Shown in pieces: positions 33,547 to 45,495 of a stretch of DNA of 64,000 nt. Source of the DNA: Mermis nigrescens (lineage: Eukaryota; Nematoda; Enoplea; Mermithida; Mermithidae); NCBI GenBank assembly GCA_036768485.1, contig JAVLUZ010000710.1:223501-287500 (forward strand). Reading direction: 5' to 3'. Made by a program: the position numbers and the translations under genes. Below the pieces are notes generated by a model, which did not search any database, was not told the DNA's origin, and saw nothing but the letters and a program-made list of their open reading frames with translations. Positions within the stretch are counted from its first letter, which is position 1. Every line of letters begins with the position of its first letter.

Positions 33547-34504
33547 GGATTTAACTCCTCTGACTTGGACGCGTTTTTCAATTAGCTTTACTTCGCACTT
33601 TTTTAGGCTTATTATTCTATTTGTTCTGATAGACGTAGCTGTCTGCTACCAAGCAGGCTGGAAAGCTCGGCTATATGAATTGCAATTCAAAATATGTCAA
33701 TTTTGATTATTAACTAGAAATTTGCACCAACCTGACATAATAAAATAAAGATTTGAATTAGCAAGATGTGTGGTGTTGCTTGAAATTGAGCTTGAAGGTA
33801 AATCTGCTCAAAACATTATCAATTTTCTACATTATAATCAATTATAACACTGGCCCCGGTCCCGGTGCCGGGGCCAGCCTAGCCCCGGGGGCCGGGGCCT
33901 AGGCCCCGGCGCCGGGGCTGGGGCCTGGCCCCGGCACAGCTCTAATAAAAACCACTGATTTTTCAAGACAGGCGCTTTATTTTCAACGTTTTTAGACCTC
34001 CCAAAAAAGGTGGAAAAAGGTTGGGAAAAGTGGAAAAAAATTTTTGGCCCGGTCTATAATGTCAACCAAATCGCTAGTAAAGAAACGGTGTTGCCAAGTG
34101 CTCTTGCCAAAAAACTCCCAATTTTAACATCAAACTGCCTAAAAAACCCCCCGACCAATGGTTAAGCATGGGCACAGAAAACCTCAATTGCTAAAAAATG
34201 CCGCTAACGGCTTAAAAAACCCAAAATGGGGGAAGCCCCAACTTGGCAACCCTGGTCCACCGTTTTTTCCCAGTGATTTGGTTGACATTATAGACCAGAC
34301 CCATAATTTTTTCCTTTTTTAAAACCTTTTTCCACGTTTTTCGGGAGGTTTAAAAACGTTTAAAAAATGAAATAGTTTATTGCAACAGAGACGGAATTAA
34401 AACAATACAAATTTGGCCAAATTAAAAAAGAAAGAATCAGAGTAAATACACTGAAATGTCGTCAATGCAATGAAATTTAATATCAAAAACCTGCGCAAGG
34501 ACTA

Positions 34505-34990
34505 TAAAGGCGGTTTGCACTTACTTATAGACTAAGGTAAAACTAATTTTCTTTAAACAACTGCTGAAGGAGGGAAAGTTCGGGGCATTTACAACTTCTT
34601 CTGGCAAATTATTCCAAAGAGGAGGGAGTCTATTTGCAAAACAAAACATTTTCAAATTTAAGCGAGATTTAGGTATTTTTAGCTTTACCGAGTTCTGATC
34701 GAGTGATGCCATTACACACCGTGAACAACTCGTTAAAATCGATGTCTATAAGACCATGGTAAATTTTATAGGCCATCGATAGATCATGACGGACTCGACG
34801 TAACTGAAGTGAGTCTAATTTAAGAAAATCTAATCGTTCACTATAGCTCAAGTTGGGAAAATTTAAGACCCGTCTAGTGAAATATCTTTGATTGAACTCT
34901 CTCAATACTTTTCACGTCTTGCTTTTTGTGTGGTGACCAAAATCCTATGTACACATAAAATAGCAGTGTTTGATGCACTTTTTGTTTAAA
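34505..34990 (-). pseudogene. CR1/Jockey-type reverse transcriptase, C-terminal fragment
   Basis: Minus-strand frames join as YIGFWSPHKKQDVKSIERV, FNQRYFTRRVLNFPNLSYSE, LDFLKLDSLQLRRVRHDLSM and FANRLPPLWNNLPEEVV. This is the conserved tail found after the RT domain in CR1/Jockey elements. At least two frameshifts. Its plus-strand relative is at 41080-41500. Confidence 0.8.
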
Positions 34991-35990
34991 AATTTTGCGT
35001 TCTACTATAAATATCACGATCAGTATTGTGCCAGAAAATTTTGAAATTTTAGCTCTCAAAAACGCATTTTTGCATCACAAAAACTAACCAAATCCGTGCA
35101 GAAAATAAGGATTTTCAATCGTAGCAAAGTTCTAGACCAGATTGTCGATAAAAATGCTGCGATTGGAGCGGCGATCGAAATGAAATATGAAATGATTTTT
35201 TCAAGGAAAGCGTCGTTTAATAAAATAAATTTACCAATGACGATTAATTTGCTACCCGCGTCTTCCAATGGGTCGTAAAGTGAAATTGGCTTCGGATAAA
35301 GTGTGCAAATGCCCAAAATGCGACGAAGCGGTCGACCCAAATTCCAAGGGGATTCAATGCGACCTTTGCCACTGTTGGTTTCACACGGCTTGCGTAGGTT
35401 TGAACGACGCCCAATACAGCGTCTTGGCACAGTTGGACCAGCTGTTTCTCTGCCCGATGTGCTTACCGGTTGGTAAGAAACTTTTGACAGTGGAGCAGAA
35501 AGTTTCCACTTTGGAAAACCGCTTTGACTCTCTCGAAGCGTCTATTAAAGAACAGTTGGACTCTTTAGCCAAGCAGGTCACCCAATCGCAGGCACCGCGT
35601 TTCATGGCTCCTAATTTTGAGCACCTAACTTCGCGCCTATGAGGCTGCCACGGATGGCCAATATCAACATCAACAAAGTGGTCGTTTCGGCAGTGAAGGA
35701 CACCTTGGAGGCAGATTCCAGGAAAACCACTGTCGTCCTGGAGAATTTTGTTCCCATTGGCGACAACAGCAGCTTGGAGGACGACGTGAAGCAGTACGTC
35801 ACCACTGCCGGGTTCGATCCCAAAAAAATCGTCGGCATTTGGCGCTCCGGCCCGGAGGTCAAATCGTACAAGGATGGCACCATCTTGCCCCCGCATCATC
35901 AAGGTCAAGTGCGACTCGGAGTCCTCCAGGGCCGAGTTGATTCAGTTGGCCACCAAATACGCGGATAAGGGCAGTGATCGGACCGAGGCC

Positions 35991-36021
<31 letters not shown>

Positions 36022-36562
36022 GCCTCGGCGTTTTTTGGAGCCTCGGCCTCGGCGCCGAGGGCGTAGCTGAAAAGTGCCGAGGCGCCGAGGGATTAAAATC
36101 AAATTTGAATAAGTTTAATATGTCCGTTGAATATTAACTATTTAGAATGCATCTGCAGTACAAAGACTATTTTTTACCTATAGACTTTTCTTGTGGTTTT
36201 AGTCGCGTACCCAGTTACACAAAGTTACATACAGCAAAGTGCCAATTTATTATTCATTTGATGACTAAGTTTTAATTCTCATGCTTGCTACATGGATCGG
36301 AAACACACATTCCCGAAGGGAGGGGTGAGGGCGGTTTATTACCCCCTCTCAGTGTACAAGACTCAAGTCACTGTCAGACGATTTTTGGTGAAAACCTTTT
36401 GAATATTTTTGAACCTAATTTTTACTATGGCAAAAGTGCAGCTAACTATTAGAATTTCCCGAAGTGATACAGTATTTTTGAACGTAAGCAAGAGTAAATA
36501 GACAAACTGTCACTATAAAACATTCATGTAACAGCTCAAAATTTTCGGGAGGGGCTCCTCAG

Positions 36563-36735
36563 CATACATGTAACGGCTAGAAATTTCGGGTGGGGGATTA
36601 GCGACTCCGCAAATTTTCGCCAAAAAAGGGGGAGGGTGGGTCAAAATTTTCTGATGTTGGAGGGAAGGGTGTAGGGAGGACGTCCAACCCTAGGTGGGTG
36701 GGGAATTCCCCAAAGCCCTTCCTGTTACACGTATG
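36563..36735. mobile_element. S-family MITE S2
   Basis: CATACATGTAACGGCTAGAAA to CCTTCCTGTTACACGTATG. Inside element B. TSD not clear. Confidence 0.65.
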
Positions 36736-37389
36736 GTTTTCGGCCATTTTTATGGGAGAGGGCGTACATGATTACGAATTTTCGGCCGAAAATCGCAAAA
36801 ACGCACCTAAGAATGGCCAATAAATGCAGGTTTTGCCAAAAATCAATTTTGGCTCGTGCATTTTTTGGAGCCATTTTTATACAATGTTAAAATACTTTCT
36901 TGGACAAAGTGATATTAATTATATCGTTTTTCAAAATTTTTTACGAAATTTCAAAAAATTTTTGGCGCTTCGCGCAAAATATCGCTAATATACTGTATTT
37001 AGATTGAAGCAGAGGCATTAAACACTCAAAAGTCAAATCTAGGCATCTTTATGCAGATTTAAATATCTTTTGTATCCATTTATACTGTTTTTAGAAATTT
37101 TATGCAAAACAAGTACTATTTAATAACTCAGCACATTTAGCCGTTCAAAGATAAAATTGACTAATTTATCCTGATGTTGCTTTGGATTTCTAAGCACAAT
37201 AGTGCTTATTACAAGATTGAATTGGCATATTACAATATCTGTAATATTTCTGACTTTGTAGTACAAGTTGTTTTAGCTTTCTCACTCAAGTTTTATGTGT
37301 AAATTTCATCAAAAGCTCATTAAAATTTCGGCGCTTCGCGCCAAATAATCTTATGAACTATATCCAGGCCGAATTATCACATTTAGGAC

Positions 37390-37778
37390 CACGGTTTTTT
37401 GTATTCGGCAAAGATTTTTCATAATGTACAGAGACTTTTCAGGACTGTCTTTGTACATGCACAAAGATTTTTGGAGAGACAAAAACTGTAAAAAGGTGTA
37501 AAATTCCCGAAAATTTTCGGCGCATCAGTAATTGTCTGTCCTATATATCTTTAAAATAGTAGAATTTGCATTTAGAATGGAAAAAATGTCAAATATTCAG
37601 AGACCCAGGAATTAGCTAAGATACGCTACCGAAGGACGAAAACCCCTGTTTTACCACACTAAATCGCAACTGTACCATACTATAATAGTACACAAGAATT
37701 TGCATGTAAAAAATGTTCAAAGACTTTTGGATACCATTTTTGTACATGTAAAAAAGTATCTTGCACAAAAAAACACTG
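37390..37778. mobile_element. D-family hAT-like element D1
   Basis: Ends CACGGTTTTTTGTATTCGG and CTTGCACAAAAAAACACTG; both flanks are TTTAGGAC, a perfect TSD. Carries the family's GTACATG-centred palindromes near both ends. Nested in element B. Confidence 0.85.
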
Positions 37779-38701
37779 TTTAGGACTGCATGCCGGTTGC
37801 AGGTCACACACTGGCAGTATGTAAAAATGTGTATGTTTAAAAATATATTCATATAAAATATCTACAAAAATTTGTTCGCTCATACAAAGACACTACTTAA
37901 TTTACTGGTCCCCCATTTTGGGATTTCACCCTTCCCTCAACTCTGTACCGTGGGAAACTATGATCGGAAAGTACAGTGCAGTTTCTGTCATATTACCTGC
38001 CACACCAGAATTGGATGACTGAAAAAGCGTGTTTAAACATGCATTACTGCAAAAGCTAGCACAACAATGGCTACAGTTCTGTCTTTACTTAGCTTATTTC
38101 GTTTGTTCTTTTATTTCTTTGACACTGTTTTCTTATTTATGTATAGTGATAAAAGTTTTTAAGTGCTTGTTCAGCCATATTTTTTATTAACTTTTCCAAG
38201 TCTTCAACGGCAACTTGTTAAATTAAGTATGCTTTCATTCTGCTGACTTTATTCAAAAAATCCTTCACACATTTAATCTACTATGTATTATTGAAAATGA
38301 CATTCGATAAGATGTTCAATATTACGATTATTCTCTAGCTCATGTGCATACAAAATTTTCTAAGAGCACTATTTATGGGTATAGGTATATAAGCTTGACC
38401 CTCGGCATTACCCTCGGCCTCGGCCTCGGCCTCGGCCTCGGCCGAGGCAAGGGTTTCAAGGCGCCTCGGCCTCGGCCGAGGCCGAGGAGTCCAAAAAGTA
38501 CCCTCGGTCCGATCACTGGATAAGGGGCGTAAATCCAAAATCTACGCCCGGCCGGATCGCACCTGGCAACAACATGAGGCTCTCCATCGATTAAATGCCG
38601 ATTTGAAGGAAAAATGGGACGCGGGCGAGGAAAATTGGTTTATTGACCGTAACTCGTATGAATTGAAACAATATAAAGTGCGCATGCCTCGCCCTTAGGG
38701 A

Positions 38702-41518
38702 GTTAACGCCCCTGTTAAACCCGATTTAACTTCAAAAAATGATGAAAATGATAAAAATGTACTGAATTGTGCCTTATTTAATGCTAGAAGTCTAGTGAAC
38801 AAATTACCTGAACTTCATGCTTCACTCATTTCTGAAACCTACGATATCATTTTTGTAACAGAATCTTGGTTAAATGATACAATTTCTGATGGTCTTCTTT
38901 GTACTTCTTCTGTTTATTCTATTTATAGATGTGACAGGCTGGATTATAGAGGTGGTGGGGTAGCTATATTGTATAAAAATGCACTGAAAATTTGTAATAT
39001 TACTCTTAAGGAACCATTTGATTACCCTGAAACTCTTATTTGTGAACTTCACTCCAATGATGAATATGTGCGGTTTATACTTTGCTATAGGTCACCAAAA
39101 TATGATATTCAATATGCTCAAAAATTGTCTTTTTCTTGAAAAGTACATTGAAAACACGAAAAAATGCATAATACTAGGCGATTTTAACCTACCTGACCTA
39201 AACTTTGCCTCTCATTCTGCATACAGGAACCCAGTTACACAAATATTTTATGAATGTTTTGTAAACCTAGGTCTCAATTTAATGACAAACAAACCAAACC
39301 GAAATCTAAATATTTTAGATCTTATTTTGAGTACATCTCGTGAACTCCTTTTTAATGTTTCTGTTAACGAACCTTTTGCTAGTAGTGATCATGAAATAAT
39401 TTCGTTTAATTTGCCATTTAATAGCAATGAGGATGAAAATCTAATAACGCTTGATTTCAAAAAGGCAAATTATCAAGCAATTGAAGCTTTCTTGGCATCT
39501 GTTGAATGGGAAAAAATTTTTTCGTCTTGTGTAAGTGTTAATGATTTCTACGAGGCTTTTTTGTCCATTCTCAACACAGCTATTTCCGAATTCGTTCCAC
39601 TGAAAAAGAAAATGCGCAGAAATCTTCTGCCAAATTCTGTACGAAAAATGCAGGCTACAAAGCGTAAACTTTGGAAAAAATACAAAATTAATAGGGATGC
39701 TAAAACGTTAGAGAAATGTAAGAAATTGACCAAAAATATAAAAACTTTGATGAATGAACATCTTGCAAATGAGGAAGGAAAGTTACTAAAGTCGAATAAT
39801 TTAAAAAACTTTTTCTCTTTTGTAAATGATCGATTAAATAATGAAAAGAAAATTCTATTGTTGAAAAGCAACGGCATCACTATTGTGGATGATTTAGACA
39901 AAGCAAATGCTTTTAATACAAATTTTGCCAACAATTTTGTAAATGACAATGATGTTTTACCTGTCTTTCCTGATAAAATTAACCGTAATCATAGTGTTTC
40001 TTGCAAATTTGACTTATTTACAATTTCGGATGCTCTAAATCGACTAAAACCTTCATTGTCACTTGGCCCTGATGGCCTGTGTGCATATTTTGTGAAAAAG
40101 CTAAAATTAGTCCTTGTTAGACCTTTGATGTCAATTTTTGAAGTTTCTTACAGGACAGGGTGCATCCCCGACCTGTGGAGGGAAGCTATTGTTGTGCCTA
40201 TACCTAAAAAAGGTGACTTATCATCCATAGAAAACTATCGGCCCGTGTCCCTTTGTTGTGTTCTGTGTAAGGTCATGGAATCGATAATTAATGTTAGCCT
40301 AACCACCCATTTAAATGAAAATAATTTGCTTTCTGAAAATCAGTTTGGATTTAGAAAAAATAAATCTTGTACACTGCAACTTTTAAAGTGCAAAAATCAG
40401 TGGTCCAAAAATCTTGATGAAAATTGCCCAATCGATATTGTTTATATCGATTTTTGTAAAACTTTTGATACAGTTTCGCATGAAAAACTGCTTATAAAAT
40501 TAGCTGCCTATGGCATAAGTGGATTTTGCCTAAATTGGTTAAAATGCTGTTTGAGTAATAGATCCCAAAGGGTTAAAGTGGAAATTCATTGTCTCTTCCG
40601 CTCCCTGTTTCCAGTGGGGTGCCACAGGGTAGTGTTTTAGGCCCTACCCTTTTTTTGTTATTCATAAATGATTTATGTGATTTTCAAAGTACCAGCTCAA
40701 TTTAGCTATTTGCTGATGATGTTAAAATATCTAATTCAGCTTCCAATTTTTTGGACTTGCAAAATGATCTAATGCATATTAAGAGGTGGGCTGATATCTG
40801 GCAGCTTAAGATCTCACTCAGCAAATGTTTTGTTTTGCATTTAGGAAAATCTAATCCCAAGCACTCTTACGGTATAGATAATTTTGAAATCCCACATGAT
40901 ATATCCGAGATGAAGGATCTTGGTGTCTTAATAAGTAAAGATTTATCTTCTAGAACTCATTGTACAAACATTGTAAAAAAAGGCATGAGAATTGCAAACT
41001 TGATTTTACGGAGTTTTGTTTCAAGAGATAAAACTTTGTTAGTAAAAGCCTTTACAACCTATGTCAGACCAATTTTGGAATATGGTTCGTCTGTTTGGAA
41101 TCCTTATCTGTTATGTGACATAAATAATGTTGAAAATGTCCAAAGAAAATTTACCAAACGAATTTTTTCTGATGAAACTATCTCCTACGATGCCCGATTA
41201 AAGGAATTGGGCTTGGAGAGACTCGAATTACGTAGAATGCAAAGTGATTTATCAATGACACGCTCTATAATCAAGGATAATTTGTTACCTGTTGAAGACT
41301 TCTTCACATTTAATGTAAACTCAAATCGTGCTGTAAATTCTTGCAAACTTTACGTTAACCGTGTAAACAAAAATGTTAGAAAATTTGAATTTTGCAATCG
41401 TGTGATTTCTGTCTGGAATTATTTGCCTGATGATATCATCTGCTCAGCTAATTCGAACATTTTCACCATGAAATTGAAACAATTTGATTTATCCATTTTT
41501 CTCAAGGGGCGTATCTAA
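38702..41518 (+). pseudogene. retrotransposon ORF2, endonuclease and reverse transcriptase
   Basis: The endonuclease opens with ALFNARSLVNKLPELHASL and later has CIILGDFNLPDLNF. The RT contains PIPKKGDLSSIENYRPVSL, NQFGFRKNKSCTLQLL, VYIDFCKTFDTVSHEKL and LFADDVK. The C-terminal tail includes YVRPILEYGSSVWNP. Breaks: a frame change near 39105-39137, another near 40612, and an in-frame TAG at 40703 directly before FADD. The catalytic Asp residues of motifs A and C are kept. The longest intact stretch is about 540 codons (39018-40640). Confidence 0.88.
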
Positions 41519-41737
41519 GCGCAGTTATAATTCATTGCCTGTACGTACCCGCGTGTCTTACATTTACATTACACTACTTTCTTTTATCACTTTATTCGTT
41601 TTTTTTACAATTAAATACGTGTGTTTGCAATATGTACATGAATTTCAATTATGCATTTATATGACATTCGTCCTTTCCCTTATTATTTGTATTGTAATGT
41701 GCACGTATATTTCAAATTTGTACGTGTATTTTGTAGA

Positions 41738-41764
41738 CCGAATAAATCTTTCTTTCTTTCTTTC
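41738..41764 (+). repeat. (TTTC)n 3' tail of the retrotransposon
   Basis: AATAAATC followed by four TTTC-like units. CR1-group elements often end in short simple repeats in place of poly(A). Confidence 0.7.
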
Positions 41765-42482
41765 TTATTTAGGTAGGTAAATCAATTCGGCACGAAGCGC
41801 CGAAAATTTTTTCAAGTTTTACATCTCTAAAACGCATTTTAACATTACAAAAAGTTTCCACAAATGCCAACCAAGCCCAAAAATTTTTTCTATCTCCCAA
41901 AATTTGGCTGACAAATAGACCAAAAAGTGGAAAAACGGTACCACCATGGTCACGTTTCCGTAATTTCTTATTTGACTACAGTAAAGATTATCTATTTTTA
42001 ATTGCATAAGGGATATACCATGTCGATTTTAAGAAACTATCGTAAATACATACTACTAAAAGTGCTAATCTACTATATATTTTTGAAAGTTTGTTTGTTT
42101 GTATGTTTGTGCCGGGTTGGCTCCGGCCCAATGAAATTTGGTGGGCTGATATTTTGGGCCGAGGTCGGTCCAATGGGGGAAGGAGCCGTAGCGATCTTGA
42201 AATTTCGACAAACACACCCATTGGCCCTGGGCAGGGAAGGAGCAGGGTTTGGCCCCTGTGCTATAAGCGTCCACGATTTCGGGAGATGGCCAATTTTTTG
42301 CTATTTTTTTCAAAAATTAGTTTATACTGTTTGTATAGGGATACCCCGGCCAAGAGGAGCATGCCTGGCGACACTATGTACATTGTTATATGTTATAGCA
42401 TTGGTCGGCACTGTGAAACATCAAAATACGGGTTTAACCAAATGATGCTATAACATAGGCAATTTTATAAGATGGGCATGGT

Positions 42483-42791
42483 ATGAGATACTATGTGCAA
42501 CAAGATAAGCAATGCTATAAGATAGGACGTGATATAAGATACTCTGTGCTACAGGATAGGCAATACTATAAGATAGGACGTGATATAAGACACCCCGTGC
42601 TGCAAGATAGGCAATGCTATAAGATAGAACGTTATAAAAGATACCCCGTGCTACAAGATAGGCAATGCTATAAGATAGGAAGTGATATAAGATACCCCGA
42701 GCTGCAAGATAGGCAATGTTATAAGATGGTATGGGATATAAGATACCCTGTGCTACGAGATAGGCAATGCTATAAGATAGGTTTGGTATAG
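42483..42791 (+). repeat. 51-bp minisatellite, about six units, inside the Helitron
   Basis: Unit text TGATATAAGATACCCCGTGC followed by TACAAGATAGGCAATGCTA. The period is a multiple of three, so a frame stays open and would read CYKIGRDIRYSVLQDRQ repeated. This is a by-product of the period, with no sign of real coding. Confidence 0.85.
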
Positions 42792-42896
42792 ATACCCTGT
42801 CTGTGCCATAACATGCAGTGATATAAGATAGGAGATACCATCAGCTTTAACATATCACGTGATATATGACACCCTTTGCTACAACAAACAAAAAAT

Positions 42897-43285
42897 TTTT
42901 AAAACATCAAAAATATGGTTTGACCGAAAAAATTTTTCAAAACATCCTAAAACATCAAAAATATGGTTTGACGAAAAAAATTTTCCAAAACATCCCAAAA
43001 CATCAAAAATATGGGTTTGATTAAAAAAATTTTCCAAAACATGCTAAAACATCAAAAATATGGTTTGACGAAAAAAATTTTCCAAAACATCAACAATATG
43101 GGTTTTATTAAAAAAATTTCCAGAACACCCCAGAACATCAAAAATATGATTATGGCTAAACAATTTTCAAAACCATTCTGTAACGTCAAAAATATGGGTT
43201 TGATCAAAAAAATGGTTGACAAAAGACATTTTAAAAAAATCCAAAAAATAAAATATGGTTTGTACCAACAATTTTTTTAGAAATA
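42897..43285 (+). repeat. 48-49-bp minisatellite, about seven units, inside the Helitron
   Basis: Unit text AAAACATCAAAAATATGGTT followed by TGACGAAAAAAATTTTCC. Units become irregular towards the 3' end. Confidence 0.8.
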
Positions 43286-43392
43286 TCCCAAAAACATCAA
43301 GTCTTGAAAAATAAAAAATACAAGAGACATATAAATTCCATATAGCTATCAGGCCTAAGTTCAGCCCGGGCAACGCCGGGCAGCTCAACTAG

Positions 43393-44613
43393 TCACTCTA
43401 TATTCAAATGGTACTTCTACAATATAGTAACTATTATGACGTCATCAGATAAACTAAAGCCTGTATCTCGACCTAGGCGTGAGTGATACCGCCCTATAGT
43501 CTGTTTTACATAAATTTGGGAATAAATTTCAATAATTTTTACTGACAGCAAGCCGATAGATTACGATAATTATATATTAGATCAATGCTAAAATCGCAAT
43601 CTGTCAGCTCATTGTTCGAGATAATCTTTAAATTTCATGTTCAAACTTGTGTGAAACAGACTATAAGCGGGAGCGATACCGGCCTAAGCGGAAGTTTGAA
43701 ATTTAATTGAAATTCGAAATTCAATCAAGAAGTTTGAAAAAATCAACAACTACTGCGTCTATACTTTGCACAGCACCACTTACTATCTGTATTAGTGTCA
43801 TTTAAAAACACCTTTTCCACGACTTTTTCTTGGAAAAATAAAAATTCGGGGATCAGCGGAAACCTTTTTAGGGGATGAAACCCCCAACATTAATACAGCG
43901 TCTGAAAGAGGAATGTTATACATTGTTTTGTTAATTCACATTTCGCGCCGTTTTACATTTAAAAGAAGAGCTCTCGCTGGTCTATTTCAAGAAATTTTGT
44001 GCATAAATCAAAACTTTTCAGCCAAAGTAAATCGATTACAAAAGCGGTTTAAACTGTAGCCACAATCACGATACCTATACCGCGTATGGCACTTGACTTG
44101 ATGATCATAAACTTTAAACTGTAGACTGCCTATCGAACGCTGAAAATTAATTTTCATATGCAAAATTTCGTGAAATCGACTTCCGCATTTTGATATAATT
44201 TTAATAAAAAACCTCACAAAAAAGAGACTTGGACATACATATGTAATTCGCTTTTTAATCCGAGATTTGCGCAATGTTAAAGCCCTGAGTGGAATCCGAA
44301 AATTTTGAAAGATCAGGCAGAATCAAATGATATAAGCACCAGCCAATCTCCATCTTTACACATAAATAGGCATTTGCTGAGTAAATCTTACCATTTATTG
44401 CGACACACAAAGACGATGAAAAAGTTAATTTAAGGCAATGTAAGTAGGTAACATTAGAACTTAGTATACGCTAAAAACATATAGCCAACACGCAAAATAA
44501 TATGCCCATATACACAGCCAATTTCGAATAAATTAGATTTATGAATACCTATATGCACATATAAAGACAAAAACAATTATGCCATGATGACGACAATATC
44601 TCTTCAGCCTGTC
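43393..44613. other. no gene recognised
   Basis: AT-rich sequence without open frames of interest, recognised repeats or splice-bounded blocks. Confidence 0.4.
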
Positions 44614-44872
44614 CACACCTGGGCGTGGGGGGTTTGGGGGGTATGCACCCCCCAGAAACCAAAATACCCCCCCAGAAATCAAAATACCCCCAGAATTCAA
44701 TTTTTGAAATTTTTTTCCGTTTTTTCGCAATTTTTTGATGCCAATGGATAGTGCTTGATGAGAAACGTCGAAAAATGGTGTTTTTATCGCCATACCACCA
44801 TTTTTAAGGCCATTTTTCGACCTTCAAAAAAATCTTGCAACCCCCCCAGAATTTTCTTGCTGCCCACGTATG
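44614..44872 (-). mobile_element. H-family copy H13 (inverted)
   Basis: CACACCTGGGCGTGG to CTGCCCACGTATG on the plus strand. Both flanks are AGCCTGTC, a perfect 8-bp TSD. Confidence 0.88.
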
Positions 44873-45257
44873 AGCCTGTCCCATTTAATCGAGAGCCTTT
44901 CCACTAAATTTTATAATCATTATTTAATCAGGTTAAAAAGTAGCTTAGAAATTTTAAAAAGTTTCGTCGCTTGAGCACTGGAAAGATCCCTTCAGTCATC
45001 TTAGTTTACAACACTTTAGTAACTCACACATTACATTTTTTGAAAAAGCTATCGAATAAGCATATCAGACCACTAGCGCATAGCTGATGAATGAGGCGAA
45101 CGAGATAATCATTTAACATAGCTACCACGCTTTAAGAATAAATATCACATACAATGCGACGATGAGACATACGTAACGTAGACGGCCTAATTTCGTAAGT
45201 AGTAGATAATCAAGTAAAGCAATTAAATTTGAACTATATGTATAATAATTAATAGTC
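44873..45257. other. no gene recognised
   Basis: AT-rich spacer between two H copies. No feature seen. Confidence 0.4.
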
Positions 45258-45495
45258 TGTGGCACCAAAGTTCTGGGGGTGCAAGATTTTTTCAAAGGTC
45301 AAAAATGGCCTCAAAAATGGTGGTATGGCGAAAAAACACCATTTTTCAACATTTCTCATCGAGCACTATCCATCGGCATCAAAACATTGCGAAAAAAACA
45401 AAAAAATTCAAAAATTGAAATCTGGGGGAGTATTTTGGTTTCTCGAAGGGTGCACTGCATACCCCCCAAAACCACCTCCCCACGCCCGGGTATTG
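45258..45495 (+). mobile_element. H-family copy H14
   Basis: The left end is trimmed (GTGGCACCAAAGTTCTGG) and the right end reads CCACGCCCGGGTATTG. Confidence 0.65.

Larger units (their letters stand above)
32902..33944. mobile_element. hAT-like element F1 with GGGGCC hexamer ends
   Basis: Ends TAGAGCTGTGCTGGGGCC and GGCCCCGGCACAGCTCTA. Directly inside are GGGGCC-type runs at both ends. The flanks are ATAAAAAC on both sides, a perfect TSD. Two inverted H elements sit in the middle. No coding. Confidence 0.9.
35972..38518. mobile_element. hAT-like element B with CCTCGG hexamer ends
   Basis: Ends CAGTGATCGGACCGAGG and its near-complement. Five to seven CCTCGG units lie inside the left end and a similar run inside the right. 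Both flanks are GATAAGGG, a perfect TSD inside retrotransposon ORF1. The interior carries D1, an S copy and two hairpin motifs (36964, 37329), and no transposase. The Ala/Ser and Arg/Pro frames in the hexamer runs are artefacts. Confidence 0.92.
35268..38698 (+). pseudogene. retrotransposon ORF1, PHD-finger protein, split by element B
   Basis: The start MGRKVKLASDKV is followed by a C4HC3 PHD finger (CPKC, CDLC, WFH, CPMC) and a coiled-coil-like stretch (LTVEQKVSTLENRFDSLEAS). Frame changes occur near 35638 and 35885. Element B then interrupts at LATKYADKG. The text resumes after the TSD at 38519 as DKGRKSKIYARPDRTWQQ and stops TAG at 38696. ORF1 proteins bind the element's RNA; PHD fingers are known in CR1-type ORF1. 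Not functional here. Confidence 0.8.
35095..41764 (+). mobile_element. CR1/Jockey-like non-LTR retrotransposon (decayed)
   Basis: ORF1 with a PHD finger, ORF2 with endonuclease and reverse transcriptase, a 3' region ending AATAAATC and a (TTTC)n tail. Without the inserted element B (35972-38518) it would be about 4.1 kb. The 5' limit is a guess; 35095-35165 has an inverted relative at 32785-32860, perhaps from another copy. Confidence 0.85.
42069..43392 (+). mobile_element. non-autonomous Helitron
   Basis: Starts A|TCTACTATATATTTTTGAAA with a TTTG-rich lead-in and ends with a GC hairpin (GCCCGG-GCAAC-GCCGGGC) seven bases before CTAG|T. The TC start, hairpin plus CTRR end, and insertion between A and T are the Helitron signature. 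No Rep/helicase. The interior holds two different minisatellites. Confidence 0.82.

Noticed and set aside
35381..35908. 175-codon minus-strand frame
   Set aside because: Antisense of ORF1 with its PHD finger; the plus-strand text is the conserved one.
35874..38538. Ser/Ala and Arg/Pro dipeptide-repeat frames
   Set aside because: These are translations of the CCTCGG hexamer arrays at the ends of element B; other hexamers give the same effect in F1 and C1.
39548..39949. 133-codon minus-strand frame
   Set aside because: It is the antisense of retrotransposon ORF2, which has clear RT motifs on the plus strand.
42483..42791. 102-codon frame of 17-residue repeats (CYKIGRDIRY...)
   Set aside because: It results from a 51-bp minisatellite inside a Helitron. 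No flanking coding sequence or splice sites.
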